A stretch of 64,000 nt of DNA, taken from positions 62,001 through 126,000 of the forward strand of contig NZ_JBLGTV010000001.1 of NCBI RefSeq assembly GCF_047468865.1. The letters run 5' to 3'. A program made the translations under genes and the position numbers. Of the stretch, positions 24,604 to 32,620 are shown one piece after another. Origin of the DNA: Castellaniella hirudinis_A. GTDB lineage: Bacteria; Pseudomonadota; Gammaproteobacteria; Burkholderiales; Burkholderiaceae_B. Every line of letters begins with the position of its first letter. The first letter of the stretch is position 1. The notes below the pieces were generated by a model. It had not been told where the DNA came from. It was given only the letters and a program-made list of their open reading frames with translations, and searched no databases.

Positions 24604-25809
24604 TTATTTGCGCTTGGCAAGCGGGACGAATTTCTGGTCTTCCGGGCCCACGTAATTGGCCGTGGGGCGGATGATCTTGTTGTCGATGCGCTGCTCGATG
24701 ATGTGGGCCGACCAGCCCGCCGTGCGGGCGATCACGAACAGCGGCGTGAACATGGCGGTGGGCACGCCCATCATGTGGTACGACACGGCCGAGAACCAGT
24801 CCAGGTTGGGGAACATTTTCTTGGCGTCCCACATGACGGATTCCAGCCGTTCGGCGATGTCGAACATCTTGGTGGAACCGGCGGACTTGGACAGTTTCTT
24901 GGCCACGGCCTTGATGACCTGGTTGCGCGGGTCGGACACGGTGTAGACCGGGTGGCCGAAGCCGATGACGACTTCCTTGGCCTCGACGCGGCGGCGGATG
25001 TCGGCCTCGGCTTCGTCGGGGGTTTCGTAGCGCTTCTGGATTTCGAAGGCGAACTCGTTGGCCCCGCCGTGTTTGGGGCCGCGCAGGGCGCCGATGGCGC
25101 CGGTAATGGCCGAATATATGTCCGACCCGGTGCCGGCGATGACCCGGCCCGTGAAGGTGGAGGCGTTGAATTCGTGCTCGGTGTACAGGATCAGCGAGGT
25201 GTGCATGGCGCGCACCCATTCGTCGGACGGGGCTTCGCCGTGCAGCAGGTGCAGGAAATGGCCGCCGATGCTGTCGTCTTCGGTTTCGACGTCGATCACG
25301 CGGCCGTTGTGGCTGTAGTGATACCAGTACAGCAGGGCCGAGCCCAGGCTGGCCATCAGGCGGTCGGCGATGTCGCGGGCGTCGGGCAGATTGTGGTCGT
25401 CCTTTTCGGGCAGCACGCAGCCCAGCACGGAGGCCGCCGTGCGCATCACGTCCATGGGGTGGCTGGCGGCGGGCAGGGATTCCAGGGCGGTCTGCACCTG
25501 CAGCGGCAGGCCGCGCAGGCGGCGCAGTTTTTGCTTGTAGGCGGCCAGCTCGGTTTTGTTGGGCAGTTTGCCGTGGATCAGCAGGTGGGCGACTTCTTCG
25601 AATTCGCAGGTGTCGGCGATGTCCAGGATGTCGTAGCCGCGATAGTGCAGATCGTTGCCGCTGCGGCCCACGGTGCACAGGGCCGTGTTGCCCGCCACGA
25701 TGCCGGACAGCGCGACGGATTTCTTGGGTTTGAAGCCGGGGGCGGGCGCTTCGGCGGCCGGGGCGGCGGCGGGTGTGCCGGTTTTCTTGGTTTTGGAGGA
25801 TGTGGCCAT
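24604..25809 (-). CDS. prpC: 2-methylcitrate synthase PrpC
   Basis: A 401-residue citrate-synthase-fold enzyme condensing propionyl-CoA with oxaloacetate. Catalytic regions are GPKHGGANEFAFEIQ, VVIGFGHPVYTVSDPRNQVIK and the C-terminal NLDWFSAVSYHMMGVPTAMFTPLFVIARTAGWSAHIIEQR; the VYT-SDPR loop and its position between prpB and prpD separate it from the housekeeping gltA at 32621. The N-terminus carries an Ala/Pro/Lys-rich extension of about 25 residues before KKSVALSGIVAGNTA, where the family usually begins. Confidence 0.95.
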   Translation of the reverse strand: MATSSKTKKTGTPAAAPAAEAPAPGFKPKKSVALSGIVAGNTALCTVGRSGNDLHYRGYDILDIADTCEFEEVAHLLIHGKLPNKTELAAYKQKLRRLRGLPLQVQTALESLPAASHPMDVMRTAASVLGCVLPEKDDHNLPDARDIADRLMASLGSALLYWYHYSHNGRVIDVETEDDSIGGHFLHLLHGEAPSDEWVRAMHTSLILYTEHEFNASTFTGRVIAGTGSDIYSAITGAIGALRGPKHGGANEFAFEIQKRYETPDEAEADIRRRVEAKEVVIGFGHPVYTVSDPRNQVIKAVAKKLSKSAGSTKMFDIAERLESVMWDAKKMFPNLDWFSAVSYHMMGVPTAMFTPLFVIARTAGWSAHIIEQRIDNKIIRPTANYVGPEDQKFVPLAKRK

Positions 25810-25856
25810 CAGAGGTCTCCTTGGGGACGGAATTTAACGGAAGCGGGGCGGGCGGT

Positions 25857-26756
25857 TCAGCGCGCCTTGCCCTTGCCTTGTTGGAACAAGGCGTCCAGTT
25901 GGTCTTCGTATTGGTGGTAGTCGATGCGGTCGTAGAGTTCTTCGCGGGTTTGCATCAGATCGAGGACGTTGTGCTGATGGCCGTCGCGCCGGATGGCCTG
26001 GTAGACGGCCTCGGCGGCTTTGTTCATGGCGCGGAAGGCGGACAGCGGGTACAGCACCAGGCCCACCCCCGCGCCGGCCAGTTCCTGCACGGTGAACAGC
26101 GGGGTTTTGCCGAATTCGGTGATGTTGGCCAGCACCGGCACCGGCAGGGCCTTGGAGAATTTGGCGTAGGTGTCCAGGTCGTAGGAGGCCTCGGCGAAAA
26201 TGGCGTCCGCGCCGGCTTCGACGCAGGCGTGGGCGCGATCCAGCGCGGCGTCCACGCCATCGACGGCAATCGCGTCGGTGCGGGCGATCAGGTAGAAATC
26301 GCTGTCGGTGCGGGCGTCGGCGGCGGCCTTGACGCGGTCGGCCATTTCTTCGGTGCTGACGATTTCCTTGCCGGGGCGGTGGCCGCAGCGCTTGGCGCCC
26401 ACCTGATCCTCGATGTGGCAGCCGGCGGCGCCGAACTTGATCAGGGACTTGACCGTGCGGGCGATGTTGAAGGCCGATGGGCCAAAGCCCGTGTCGATGT
26501 CCACCAGCAGCGGCACGTCGCAGACGTCCGTGATGCGGCGGATGTCGGTCAGGACGTCGTCCAGGGTGTTGATGCCCAGATCGGGCAGGCCCAGCGAGCC
26601 GGCGGCCACCCCGCCGCCGGACACATAAATGGCCCGATACCCGGCGCGTTTGGCCAGCAGGGCGTGGTTGGCATTGATGGCGCCAATGATTTGCAGGGGG
26701 GATTCTTCGGCGATGGCCTGGCGCAGCAAAGCGCCGGGCGAGGAGGGACGGGTCAT
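25857..26756 (-). CDS. prpB: 2-methylisocitrate lyase PrpB
   Basis: A 299-residue isocitrate-lyase-superfamily enzyme that splits 2-methylisocitrate into pyruvate and succinate. Visible are PLQIIGAINANHALLAKRAGYRAIYVSGGGVAAGSLGLPDLG, the magnesium-binding LLVDIDTGFG, HIEDQVGAKRCGHRPGKEIV with the catalytic KRCGHR, and ITEFGKTPLFTVQEL. It is first of prpB-prpC-prpD, 47 bp before prpC. No separate promoter is obvious in the 185 bp between it and mdh. Confidence 0.97.
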   Translation of the reverse strand: MTRPSSPGALLRQAIAEESPLQIIGAINANHALLAKRAGYRAIYVSGGGVAAGSLGLPDLGINTLDDVLTDIRRITDVCDVPLLVDIDTGFGPSAFNIARTVKSLIKFGAAGCHIEDQVGAKRCGHRPGKEIVSTEEMADRVKAAADARTDSDFYLIARTDAIAVDGVDAALDRAHACVEAGADAIFAEASYDLDTYAKFSKALPVPVLANITEFGKTPLFTVQELAGAGVGLVLYPLSAFRAMNKAAEAVYQAIRRDGHQHNVLDLMQTREELYDRIDYHQYEDQLDALFQQGKGKAR

Positions 26757-26881
26757 GAACGGCTCCGGTGTGCGGCCGCGCCGGGCAGACCCTGTGCGCG
26801 GCAGAAACGCCCCGGGTAGGGGCGGGGTTCCAGTCGATGGTGGGGGGATTGTGTGTCCGGGAGGATTCCCTGTCTGTCATC

Positions 26882-26934
26882 GACCGGACAATTTGGCCGG
26901 TCGCCGGGCCGGTGTGGCGCCCCGGTGGCCCGGC
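26882..26934. terminator. GC-rich hairpins between mdh and prpB
   Basis: GACCGG/CCGGTC (26882-26902) and GCCGGGCC/GGCCCGGC (26903-26910 with 26927-26934) form two adjacent hairpins just downstream of the mdh stop. Neither has a T-run, so they may only slow or attenuate read-through from mdh into prpB. Confidence 0.4.
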
Positions 26935-26941
26935 ACTGGGG

Positions 26942-27931
26942 TTATTTCAGGAGATCGGCGATCCCGTCGCGTTCTTCCAGCAGTTCGTTCAGGGTGTGAT
27001 CCATGCGCTCGCGCGAGAAATCGTCGATTTCCAGGCCGCTGATGCGGGTGTATTCGCCGTTTTCCGTGGTGACGGGCACCCCGTAGATGATGCCTTCGGG
27101 GATGCCGTAGGAACCGTCGGAGGGCACGCCCATGGTGACCCACTTGCCCTGGCTGCCCAGCACCCAGTCGTGGATGTGGTCGATGGCGGCGTTGGCGGCC
27201 GAGGCGGCGGACGACAGGCCGCGGGCCTCGATGATGGCCGCGCCACGCTTGCCCACGGTGGGGATGAAGGTGTCTCGAATCCAGGCGTCGTCATTGATCA
27301 GGGACTGCACCGCTTGGCCGCCGATGGTGGCGAAGCGGGTGTCGGGGTACATGGTGGGCGAGTGATTGCCCCAGACCACCAGTTTTTCGATGTCGGCCAC
27401 GGCTTTGCCGGTCTTGGCGGCCAGCTGGGACAGGGCGCGGTTGTGATCCAGGCGCAGCATGGCGGTGAAGTTCTTGGCGGGCAGATCCGGTGCGGATTTC
27501 ATGGCGATGTAGGCATTGGTGTTGGCCGGATTGCCCACCACCAGCACCTTGACGTTGCGGCTGGCGACTTCGTTGAGGGCCTTGCCCTGCGCGGTGAAAA
27601 TCTGGGCATTGACCTGCAGCAGGTCTTTGCGTTCCATGCCTTGGCTGCGCGGACGGGCGCCCACCAGCAGGGCCACGTCGGCGTCTTTGAAGGCGGTGCG
27701 CGGGTCGCTGTGGGCGCTCATGCCGGCCAGCAGGGGGAAAGCGCAGTCGTCCAGTTCCATCATGACCCCGTGCAGGGCCTTCTGGGCGCGCTCGTCCGGG
27801 ATTTCCAGCAATTGCAGGATCACGGGCTGGTCTTTGCCGAGCATTTCGCCCGAAGCGATACGGAATAGCAAGGCATAGCCGATTTGACCGGCGGCGCCCG
27901 TGACGGCAACGCGCATGGCGGGTTTGGACAT
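26942..27931 (-). CDS. mdh: Malate dehydrogenase
   Basis: A 329-residue NAD-dependent enzyme of the long beta/gamma-proteobacterial type. The Rossmann glycines are in VAVTGAAGQIGYALLFRIA, the substrate arginines in GARPRSQGMERKDLL, then GNPANTNAYIAMKSAP, LDHNRALSQLA and the catalytic histidine in VWGNHSPTMYPD. It faces the divergently transcribed gntR-sdh-gltA genes across a 263-bp gap that contains a palindromic operator. Confidence 0.97.
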   Translation of the reverse strand: MSKPAMRVAVTGAAGQIGYALLFRIASGEMLGKDQPVILQLLEIPDERAQKALHGVMMELDDCAFPLLAGMSAHSDPRTAFKDADVALLVGARPRSQGMERKDLLQVNAQIFTAQGKALNEVASRNVKVLVVGNPANTNAYIAMKSAPDLPAKNFTAMLRLDHNRALSQLAAKTGKAVADIEKLVVWGNHSPTMYPDTRFATIGGQAVQSLINDDAWIRDTFIPTVGKRGAAIIEARGLSSAASAANAAIDHIHDWVLGSQGKWVTMGVPSDGSYGIPEGIIYGVPVTTENGEYTRISGLEIDDFSRERMDHTLNELLEERDGIADLLK

Positions 27932-28052
27932 AGAGATTCTCCGAGTGGATGTGGTAAAGAGTATCCGGGTTCAGGGGGCCGGCGACCTGCCTGCGCGTGA
28001 TCCGGGCAGGCGGTCGGGCGTCGGCGGGAAGCCCCTGATAAAAGTGCCGAAA

Positions 28053-28082
28053 AGAGTAGTGTATTTCATCTATCAGCGTCAA
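28053..28082 (-). promoter_or_regulatory. Candidate mdh promoter
   Basis: On the minus strand TTGACG (28082-28077), an 18-bp spacer and TACTCT (28058-28053). The -35 is good and the -10 is weak. The operator at 28085-28105 lies immediately upstream. Confidence 0.35.
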
Positions 28083-28084
28083 GG

Positions 28085-28105
28085 GTCTTATATCTTATAT
28101 AAGAC
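28085..28105. promoter_or_regulatory. GntR-type operator copy 3, between mdh and gntR
   Basis: A 21-bp palindrome identical (on the opposite strand) to the centre of the acnB operator; core CTTATATCTTATATAAG at 28087-28103. Its position between the divergent mdh and gntR genes, next to the regulator's own gene, is what one expects of an autoregulated operator. Confidence 0.7.
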
Positions 28106-28194
28106 AGAAGAGTATTAGACATCTGCGCGTGGAAATGCGAAAATGCACAAGTTCCATTTTGTAGCATGGGCCGCCCTGCCGCACTTTCCAAGAC

Positions 28195-28965
28195 ATGTCC
28201 GATACTTCTCAGCTCGATCGCCAACAGCCGCCGGGACGCACCCATCACAGTGCCGCCTTCAGCCCGTTGTATCAGCAGATCAAAGGGCTGATCCTGCAGG
28301 GGCTGGATCGCGGCGAATGGAAGCCCGGCGAATCCATCCCCAGCGAACTCGAACTGGCCGCGCGCTTTCAGGTCAGCCAGGGCACGGTGCGCAAGGCCAT
28401 CGACGAACTGGCGGCCGACAACCTGCTGATCCGCCGCCAGGGCAAGGGCACGTTCGTGGCCACCCACAACGAGGCCCGCGTGCGCTATCGGTTCTTGCGG
28501 CTCAGTTCGGATGACGGCCAGCCGGGGGTGTCCACCAGCCAGATCCTGGATTGCCGCCGCGCCAAGGCCTCGGCGGATGTGGCGGCGGCCCTGGATTTGC
28601 GCGCGGGCGATGCGGTCGTCAACATGCGCCGGGTGCTGTCCTTCGACGACGTGCCCACCATCCTGGACGACATCTGGCTGCCGGGCAGCCCCTTCAAGGG
28701 CCTGACGCTGGAATTCCTGCAACGCTATCGAGGGCCTGTGTATGCCCTGTTTGAAACCGAATTCGGGGTCAGCATGGTGCGCGCCGAAGAAAAAATCCGC
28801 GCCGTCGCGGCCAGCCCCGCGCAGGCCGGCCACCTGCGGGTCGAGGCGGGCAGCCCCCTGCTGCAGGTGGAACGCATTGCCTACACCTACGGCGACCGTC
28901 CCATGGAACTGCGCCGCGGCCACTACGTGACAGAACGGCACCATTATCGCAACAGTTTGAATTGA
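28195..28965 (+). CDS. GntR/HutC-family transcriptional regulator with UTRA ligand domain
   Basis: A 256-residue regulator. Residues about 23-90 form the winged-helix domain (PLYQQIKGLILQGLDRGEWKPGESIPSELELAARFQVSQGTVRKAIDELAADNLL, then RRQGKGTFV). The rest is a UTRA sensor domain (VVNMRRVLSFDDVPTILDDIWLPG, ending YGDRPMELRRGHYVTERHHYRNS). It precedes sdhC by 65 bp. The three matching palindromes in this window make it the likely regulator of the TCA and methylcitrate genes; the ligand is not known, and a small organic acid or CoA ester is a guess. Confidence 0.93.
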   Translation: MSDTSQLDRQQPPGRTHHSAAFSPLYQQIKGLILQGLDRGEWKPGESIPSELELAARFQVSQGTVRKAIDELAADNLLIRRQGKGTFVATHNEARVRYRFLRLSSDDGQPGVSTSQILDCRRAKASADVAAALDLRAGDAVVNMRRVLSFDDVPTILDDIWLPGSPFKGLTLEFLQRYRGPVYALFETEFGVSMVRAEEKIRAVAASPAQAGHLRVEAGSPLLQVERIAYTYGDRPMELRRGHYVTERHHYRNSLN

Positions 28966-29030
28966 TCTCCAGATCGGCGAAAATGCCGTATCCGCACCAA
29001 AATTCCTTCATTATCCACTACGAGGCCATC

Positions 29031-29444
29031 ATGTCTGAATCAGCCACAAAGCCGCGCCCGCAGTTTCGTAACCTGGGGTTAAGCGACCTCATGCGCTACA
29101 AGCTGCCCCCCGCGGGCAAAGCATCCATCCTGCACCGGGTCAGCGGCGCATTGCTTTTCCTGGCGCTGCCCTTGATCCTGGTGCCGCTGTTCGCCCAAAG
29201 CGTGCAGACCCCGGAAACCTTCGCCGCCATGAAAGACTGGGTCGCCAGCCCCGCCTGTAAGCTCGTGCTGCTGGTCTTGATGTGGGGGTATTTCCATCAC
29301 TTCTGCGCCGGCATCCGCTACCTCACGCTGGATTTGCACATCGGCAACGACCGCGCCGCCTCGCAGCGCTCGGGCGCCCTGGTGATTGGCCTGGGCCTGG
29401 CCCTGACCGTCGTGTTCGGCTTGAAATTGTTTGGAGTCTGGTAA
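29031..29444 (+). CDS. sdhC: Succinate dehydrogenase cytochrome b556 subunit SdhC
   Basis: A 137-residue inner-membrane subunit with three hydrophobic helices. SILHRVSGALLFLALP is the SdhC signature around the quinone site, and WGYFHHFCAGIRYLTLDLH carries the heme-ligand histidine region. The ATG at 29031 was chosen because the family begins shortly before RPQFRNLGLSDLMRYKLPPAG. Its stop overlaps the sdhD start (TAATG). Confidence 0.95.
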   Translation: MSESATKPRPQFRNLGLSDLMRYKLPPAGKASILHRVSGALLFLALPLILVPLFAQSVQTPETFAAMKDWVASPACKLVLLVLMWGYFHHFCAGIRYLTLDLHIGNDRAASQRSGALVIGLGLALTVVFGLKLFGVW

Positions 29445-29824
29445 TGACACATGAACGCATCGGTCGCAAGCGCCTGGTCGTGGGCGCCCATTACGGCACA
29501 CGGGATTTCATCGTCCAGCGCATGACGGCGGTCATCATGGCCGTCTACACGCTGGTTCTGGTTTTCTACGCGGTTTTTGTCCCCAGCCTGGATTTCGAAT
29601 CCTGGCGGGCTTTCTTCATCTTCACGGTGGGGGCGCTGCCCGTGGGCCAGATGCTGGCCACGCTGGCTTTTCTGTCCCTGATCTGGCACGCCTGGGTGGG
29701 GGTGCGCGACATCTGGATGGATTACGCGCATTCCGATGGCCTGCGCCTGGCCCTGCAGGTCCTGACCGCGCTGTGGCTGGTGGCCTCGGCGGCTTTCTTT
29801 GTCAAAATTCTCTGGAGTCTCTAA
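29444..29824 (+). CDS. sdhD: Succinate dehydrogenase membrane anchor SdhD
   Basis: A 126-residue subunit with three transmembrane helices. It begins GRKRLVVGAHYGTRDFIVQRMTAVIMAVYT; the heme and quinone region is LIWHAWVGVRDIWMDY. It starts at the A of the sdhC stop codon. Confidence 0.95.
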   Translation: MTHERIGRKRLVVGAHYGTRDFIVQRMTAVIMAVYTLVLVFYAVFVPSLDFESWRAFFIFTVGALPVGQMLATLAFLSLIWHAWVGVRDIWMDYAHSDGLRLALQVLTALWLVASAAFFVKILWSL

Positions 29825-29825
29825 C

Positions 29826-31607
29826 GTGGCCGCTGTCAAGAAATCTCTCCCGCGCCGCCAGTTCGATGTGGTGGTCGTTGGCGCCGGCGGGGCCGGCTTG
29901 CGCTGCGCGCTGCAGCTCTCCAATGCCGGCCTGACGGTCGCCGTGCTGTCCAAGGTCTTCCCCACGCGTTCGCATACGGTGGCCGCGCAAGGCGGCGTCA
30001 GCGCTTCGTTGGGCAACATGAGCGAAGACCACTGGCAATGGCACATGTACGACACGGTCAAGGGCTCCGATTGGCTGGGCGATCAGGATTCCATCGAGTT
30101 CATGGTGCGCGAAGCCCCCAACGCCGTGTACGAGCTCGAACACTTCGGCATGCCTTTCGATCGCAACCCGGACGGCACCATTTACCAGCGCCCGTTTGGC
30201 GGCCACACGTCCCATTTTGGCGAAAAGCCCGTGCAGCGCGCCTGTGCGGCGGCCGACCGCACCGGCCACGCCATGCTGCACACGCTGTATCAGCGCAACG
30301 TGGCGGCGCGCACCAATTTCTTCGTCGAATGGATGGCGCTCGACCTCCTGCGCAACAACGACGGCGACGTCCTGGGCGTGACCGCCATCGAAATGGAAAC
30401 CGGCGAAATCTACGTGCTGGAAGCCAAGCACACGGTGCTGGCCACGGGCGGCGCGGGCCGCATTTGGGCGGCCACCACCAATGCCTTCATCAATACGGGC
30501 GATGGCCTGGGCATGGCGGCGCGCGCCGGCATCCCCCTGCAGGACATGGAATTCTGGCAGTTCCACCCCACCGGGGTGGCGGGCGCCGGGGTGCTGATCA
30601 CCGAAGGCGTGCGCGGCGAGGGCGGCTTTCTGCTCAATAAAGACGGCGAGCGCTTCATGGAACGCTACGCCCCGCAGCTCAAGGATCTGGCCCCGCGCGA
30701 TTTCGTTTCGCGCTCGATGGATCAGGAAATCAAAGAAGGCCGGGGTTGCGGCGATGGCAGCTACGTCTATCTCAAGCTGGATCACCTGGGCGCCGAGACC
30801 ATCCAGAAGCGCCTGCCGTCGATCCGCGAGATCGCCATCAAGTTCGCCAACATCGACCCCATCAAGGATCCGATTCCCGTGGTGCCCACCATCCACTACC
30901 AGATGGGCGGCATCCCGGCCAATTATCACGGACAGGTCATGACGTTGGTCAATGGCGAGGAAAAAATCGTCAACGGCCTGTACGCCATCGGCGAATGCGC
31001 GGCCACTTCGGTGCACGGGGCCAATCGCCTGGGCACCAATTCCTTGCTGGATCTGGTGGTGTTCGGCCGTTCCGCGGGCAATTTCATCGTCGACCAGCAT
31101 CCCGAGCGCCAGCACAGCCATCAGGTGCTGCCCGACACGGACATCGACGCCTCGCTGGATCGCGTCAACCACCTCGAAACCCGCACCTCGGGCGAAAAGC
31201 CCCAGGACGTCGTCCACAAGATGCAGCAGGCCATGCAAAGCCATTACGGCGTGTTCCGCAAGCTCGACAAGCTCAAGGCGGGCGAGGCTGTCGTTGCCGA
31301 CCTGGTGCCCCAGGTGCGCGACATGTATTTCTCGGACAAATCCAAGGTCTTCAACACGGCCCGCCTGGAAGCCCTCGAAGTCGCCAACATGATCGAGGTC
31401 GCCCGCGCCACGGCCAAGTCCGCCGCCAACCGCCTGGAATCCCGCGGCGCTCACGCGCTGGACGAATACCCCGAGCGCGACGACGTCAACTGGCTGAAGC
31501 ACACCTTGTGGTTCTCCGATGACCAGCACGGCCGCCTGGAATACAAGCCGGTGCGCATGAAGCCCCTGACCGTGGACACCATCCCGCCCAAGCCGCGCAC
31601 CTTCTAA
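29826..31607 (+). CDS. sdhA: Succinate dehydrogenase flavoprotein subunit SdhA
   Basis: A 593-residue FAD subunit. The dinucleotide fold is VVVGAGGAGLRCALQLSNAG, the covalent FAD histidine is in FPTRSHTVAAQGGVSASLG, the active site has HPTG...ITEGVRGEGG, and EYPERDDVNWLKHTLW is near the C-terminus. The start is taken as GTG at 29826 with GGAG 9 bp upstream; a TTG 27 bp further out lies in sdhD. Confidence 0.97.
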   Translation: MAAVKKSLPRRQFDVVVVGAGGAGLRCALQLSNAGLTVAVLSKVFPTRSHTVAAQGGVSASLGNMSEDHWQWHMYDTVKGSDWLGDQDSIEFMVREAPNAVYELEHFGMPFDRNPDGTIYQRPFGGHTSHFGEKPVQRACAAADRTGHAMLHTLYQRNVAARTNFFVEWMALDLLRNNDGDVLGVTAIEMETGEIYVLEAKHTVLATGGAGRIWAATTNAFINTGDGLGMAARAGIPLQDMEFWQFHPTGVAGAGVLITEGVRGEGGFLLNKDGERFMERYAPQLKDLAPRDFVSRSMDQEIKEGRGCGDGSYVYLKLDHLGAETIQKRLPSIREIAIKFANIDPIKDPIPVVPTIHYQMGGIPANYHGQVMTLVNGEEKIVNGLYAIGECAATSVHGANRLGTNSLLDLVVFGRSAGNFIVDQHPERQHSHQVLPDTDIDASLDRVNHLETRTSGEKPQDVVHKMQQAMQSHYGVFRKLDKLKAGEAVVADLVPQVRDMYFSDKSKVFNTARLEALEVANMIEVARATAKSAANRLESRGAHALDEYPERDDVNWLKHTLWFSDDQHGRLEYKPVRMKPLTVDTIPPKPRTF

Positions 31608-31621
31608 TCCTGGATAACGTC

Positions 31622-32335
31622 ATGACCAAACGTATCGTGAAATTTGAAATCTACCGCTACGATCCAGACAAGGACGAGCGCCCTTACATGCAAAAGCTGG
31701 AAGTCGAACTGCAGCCATCCGACAAGATGCTGCTGGACGCCATCCTGCGCATCAAGAACGAAGTCGACGACAGCCTGGCGCTGCGCCGGTCCTGCCGCGA
31801 AGGCGTGTGCGGGTCCGATGCCATGAACATCAACGGCCACAACGGCCTGGCCTGCACGACCAACATGCTGACGCTCACCGAGCCCATCGTCCTCAAGCCC
31901 TTGCCCGGCCTGCCGGTGGTGCGCGACCTGATCGTGGACATGACCTTCTTCTACGACCAGTACCATTCGATCAAGCCCTACCTGATCAACGACGAGCCGC
32001 CGCCCGAAAAAGAGCGCCTGCAGTCCCCCGAAGAACGCGAGGAACTCAACGGCCTGTACGAATGCATTCTGTGCGGCTGCTGCTCCACTGCCTGTCCGTC
32101 TTTCTGGTGGAATCCCGACAAATTCGTGGGGCCGGCGGGCCTGCTGCAGGCATACCGCTTCATCGCCGATTCGCGCGACCGCGCCACGGGCGAGCGCCTG
32201 GACAACCTGGAAGACCCCTATCGTCTGTTCCGCTGCCACACCATCATGAACTGTACCGAAGTCTGTCCGAAGGGGCTGAACCCCTCGGCGGCCATCGGCA
32301 AGATCAAAGAAATGCTTGTGCGCCGGACGGTGTAA
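31622..32335 (+). CDS. sdhB: Succinate dehydrogenase iron-sulfur subunit SdhB
   Basis: A 237-residue subunit. The 2Fe-2S cysteines are in RRSCREGVCGSDAMNING, the 4Fe-4S cysteines in CILCGCCSTACPSFWW, and the 3Fe-4S ligands in CHTIMNCTEVCPKGLNP. It carries electrons from SdhA FAD to the membrane quinone. It follows sdhA by 14 bp. Confidence 0.98.
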   Translation: MTKRIVKFEIYRYDPDKDERPYMQKLEVELQPSDKMLLDAILRIKNEVDDSLALRRSCREGVCGSDAMNINGHNGLACTTNMLTLTEPIVLKPLPGLPVVRDLIVDMTFFYDQYHSIKPYLINDEPPPEKERLQSPEEREELNGLYECILCGCCSTACPSFWWNPDKFVGPAGLLQAYRFIADSRDRATGERLDNLEDPYRLFRCHTIMNCTEVCPKGLNPSAAIGKIKEMLVRRTV

Positions 32336-32340
32336 GCCAC

Positions 32341-32604
32341 ATGCCGGGCGATCTCTCTGATCTGGACCGCGCCCGCCTGCGTTGGCGGGCGCGGCGCGGC
32401 CTGCTCGAAAACGACCTCATCATCACGCGCTTCCTGGATCGCCACGAAGCGCAATTGACGGATGTCGACGTGCGGGCGCTGACACAGCTTTTTGAAATGG
32501 GCGACAACGAATTGCTCGATGTTCTGCTGGGGCGTTGCGACGTGTCTGGGGTCTATGACACGCCCGATATCCGGCGGCTCGTCCAGCAAATGAAAGCGCT
32601 GTAA
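32341..32604 (+). CDS. sdhE: Succinate dehydrogenase flavinylation factor SdhE
   Basis: An 87-residue DUF339 protein that promotes covalent FAD attachment to SdhA. The RARRGLLENDLIITRFLDRH segment contains the conserved RG motif and is followed by LTQLFEMGDNELLDVLLGR. It begins 5 bp after the sdhB stop. Confidence 0.93.
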   Translation: MPGDLSDLDRARLRWRARRGLLENDLIITRFLDRHEAQLTDVDVRALTQLFEMGDNELLDVLLGRCDVSGVYDTPDIRRLVQQMKAL

Positions 32605-32620
32605 CTTAAAGGAAAATCAC

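Noticed and set aside
24604..25809. prpC as a second housekeeping citrate synthase
   Set aside because: The GFGHPVYTVSDPRNQ motif and its place between prpB and prpD fit methylcitrate synthase.
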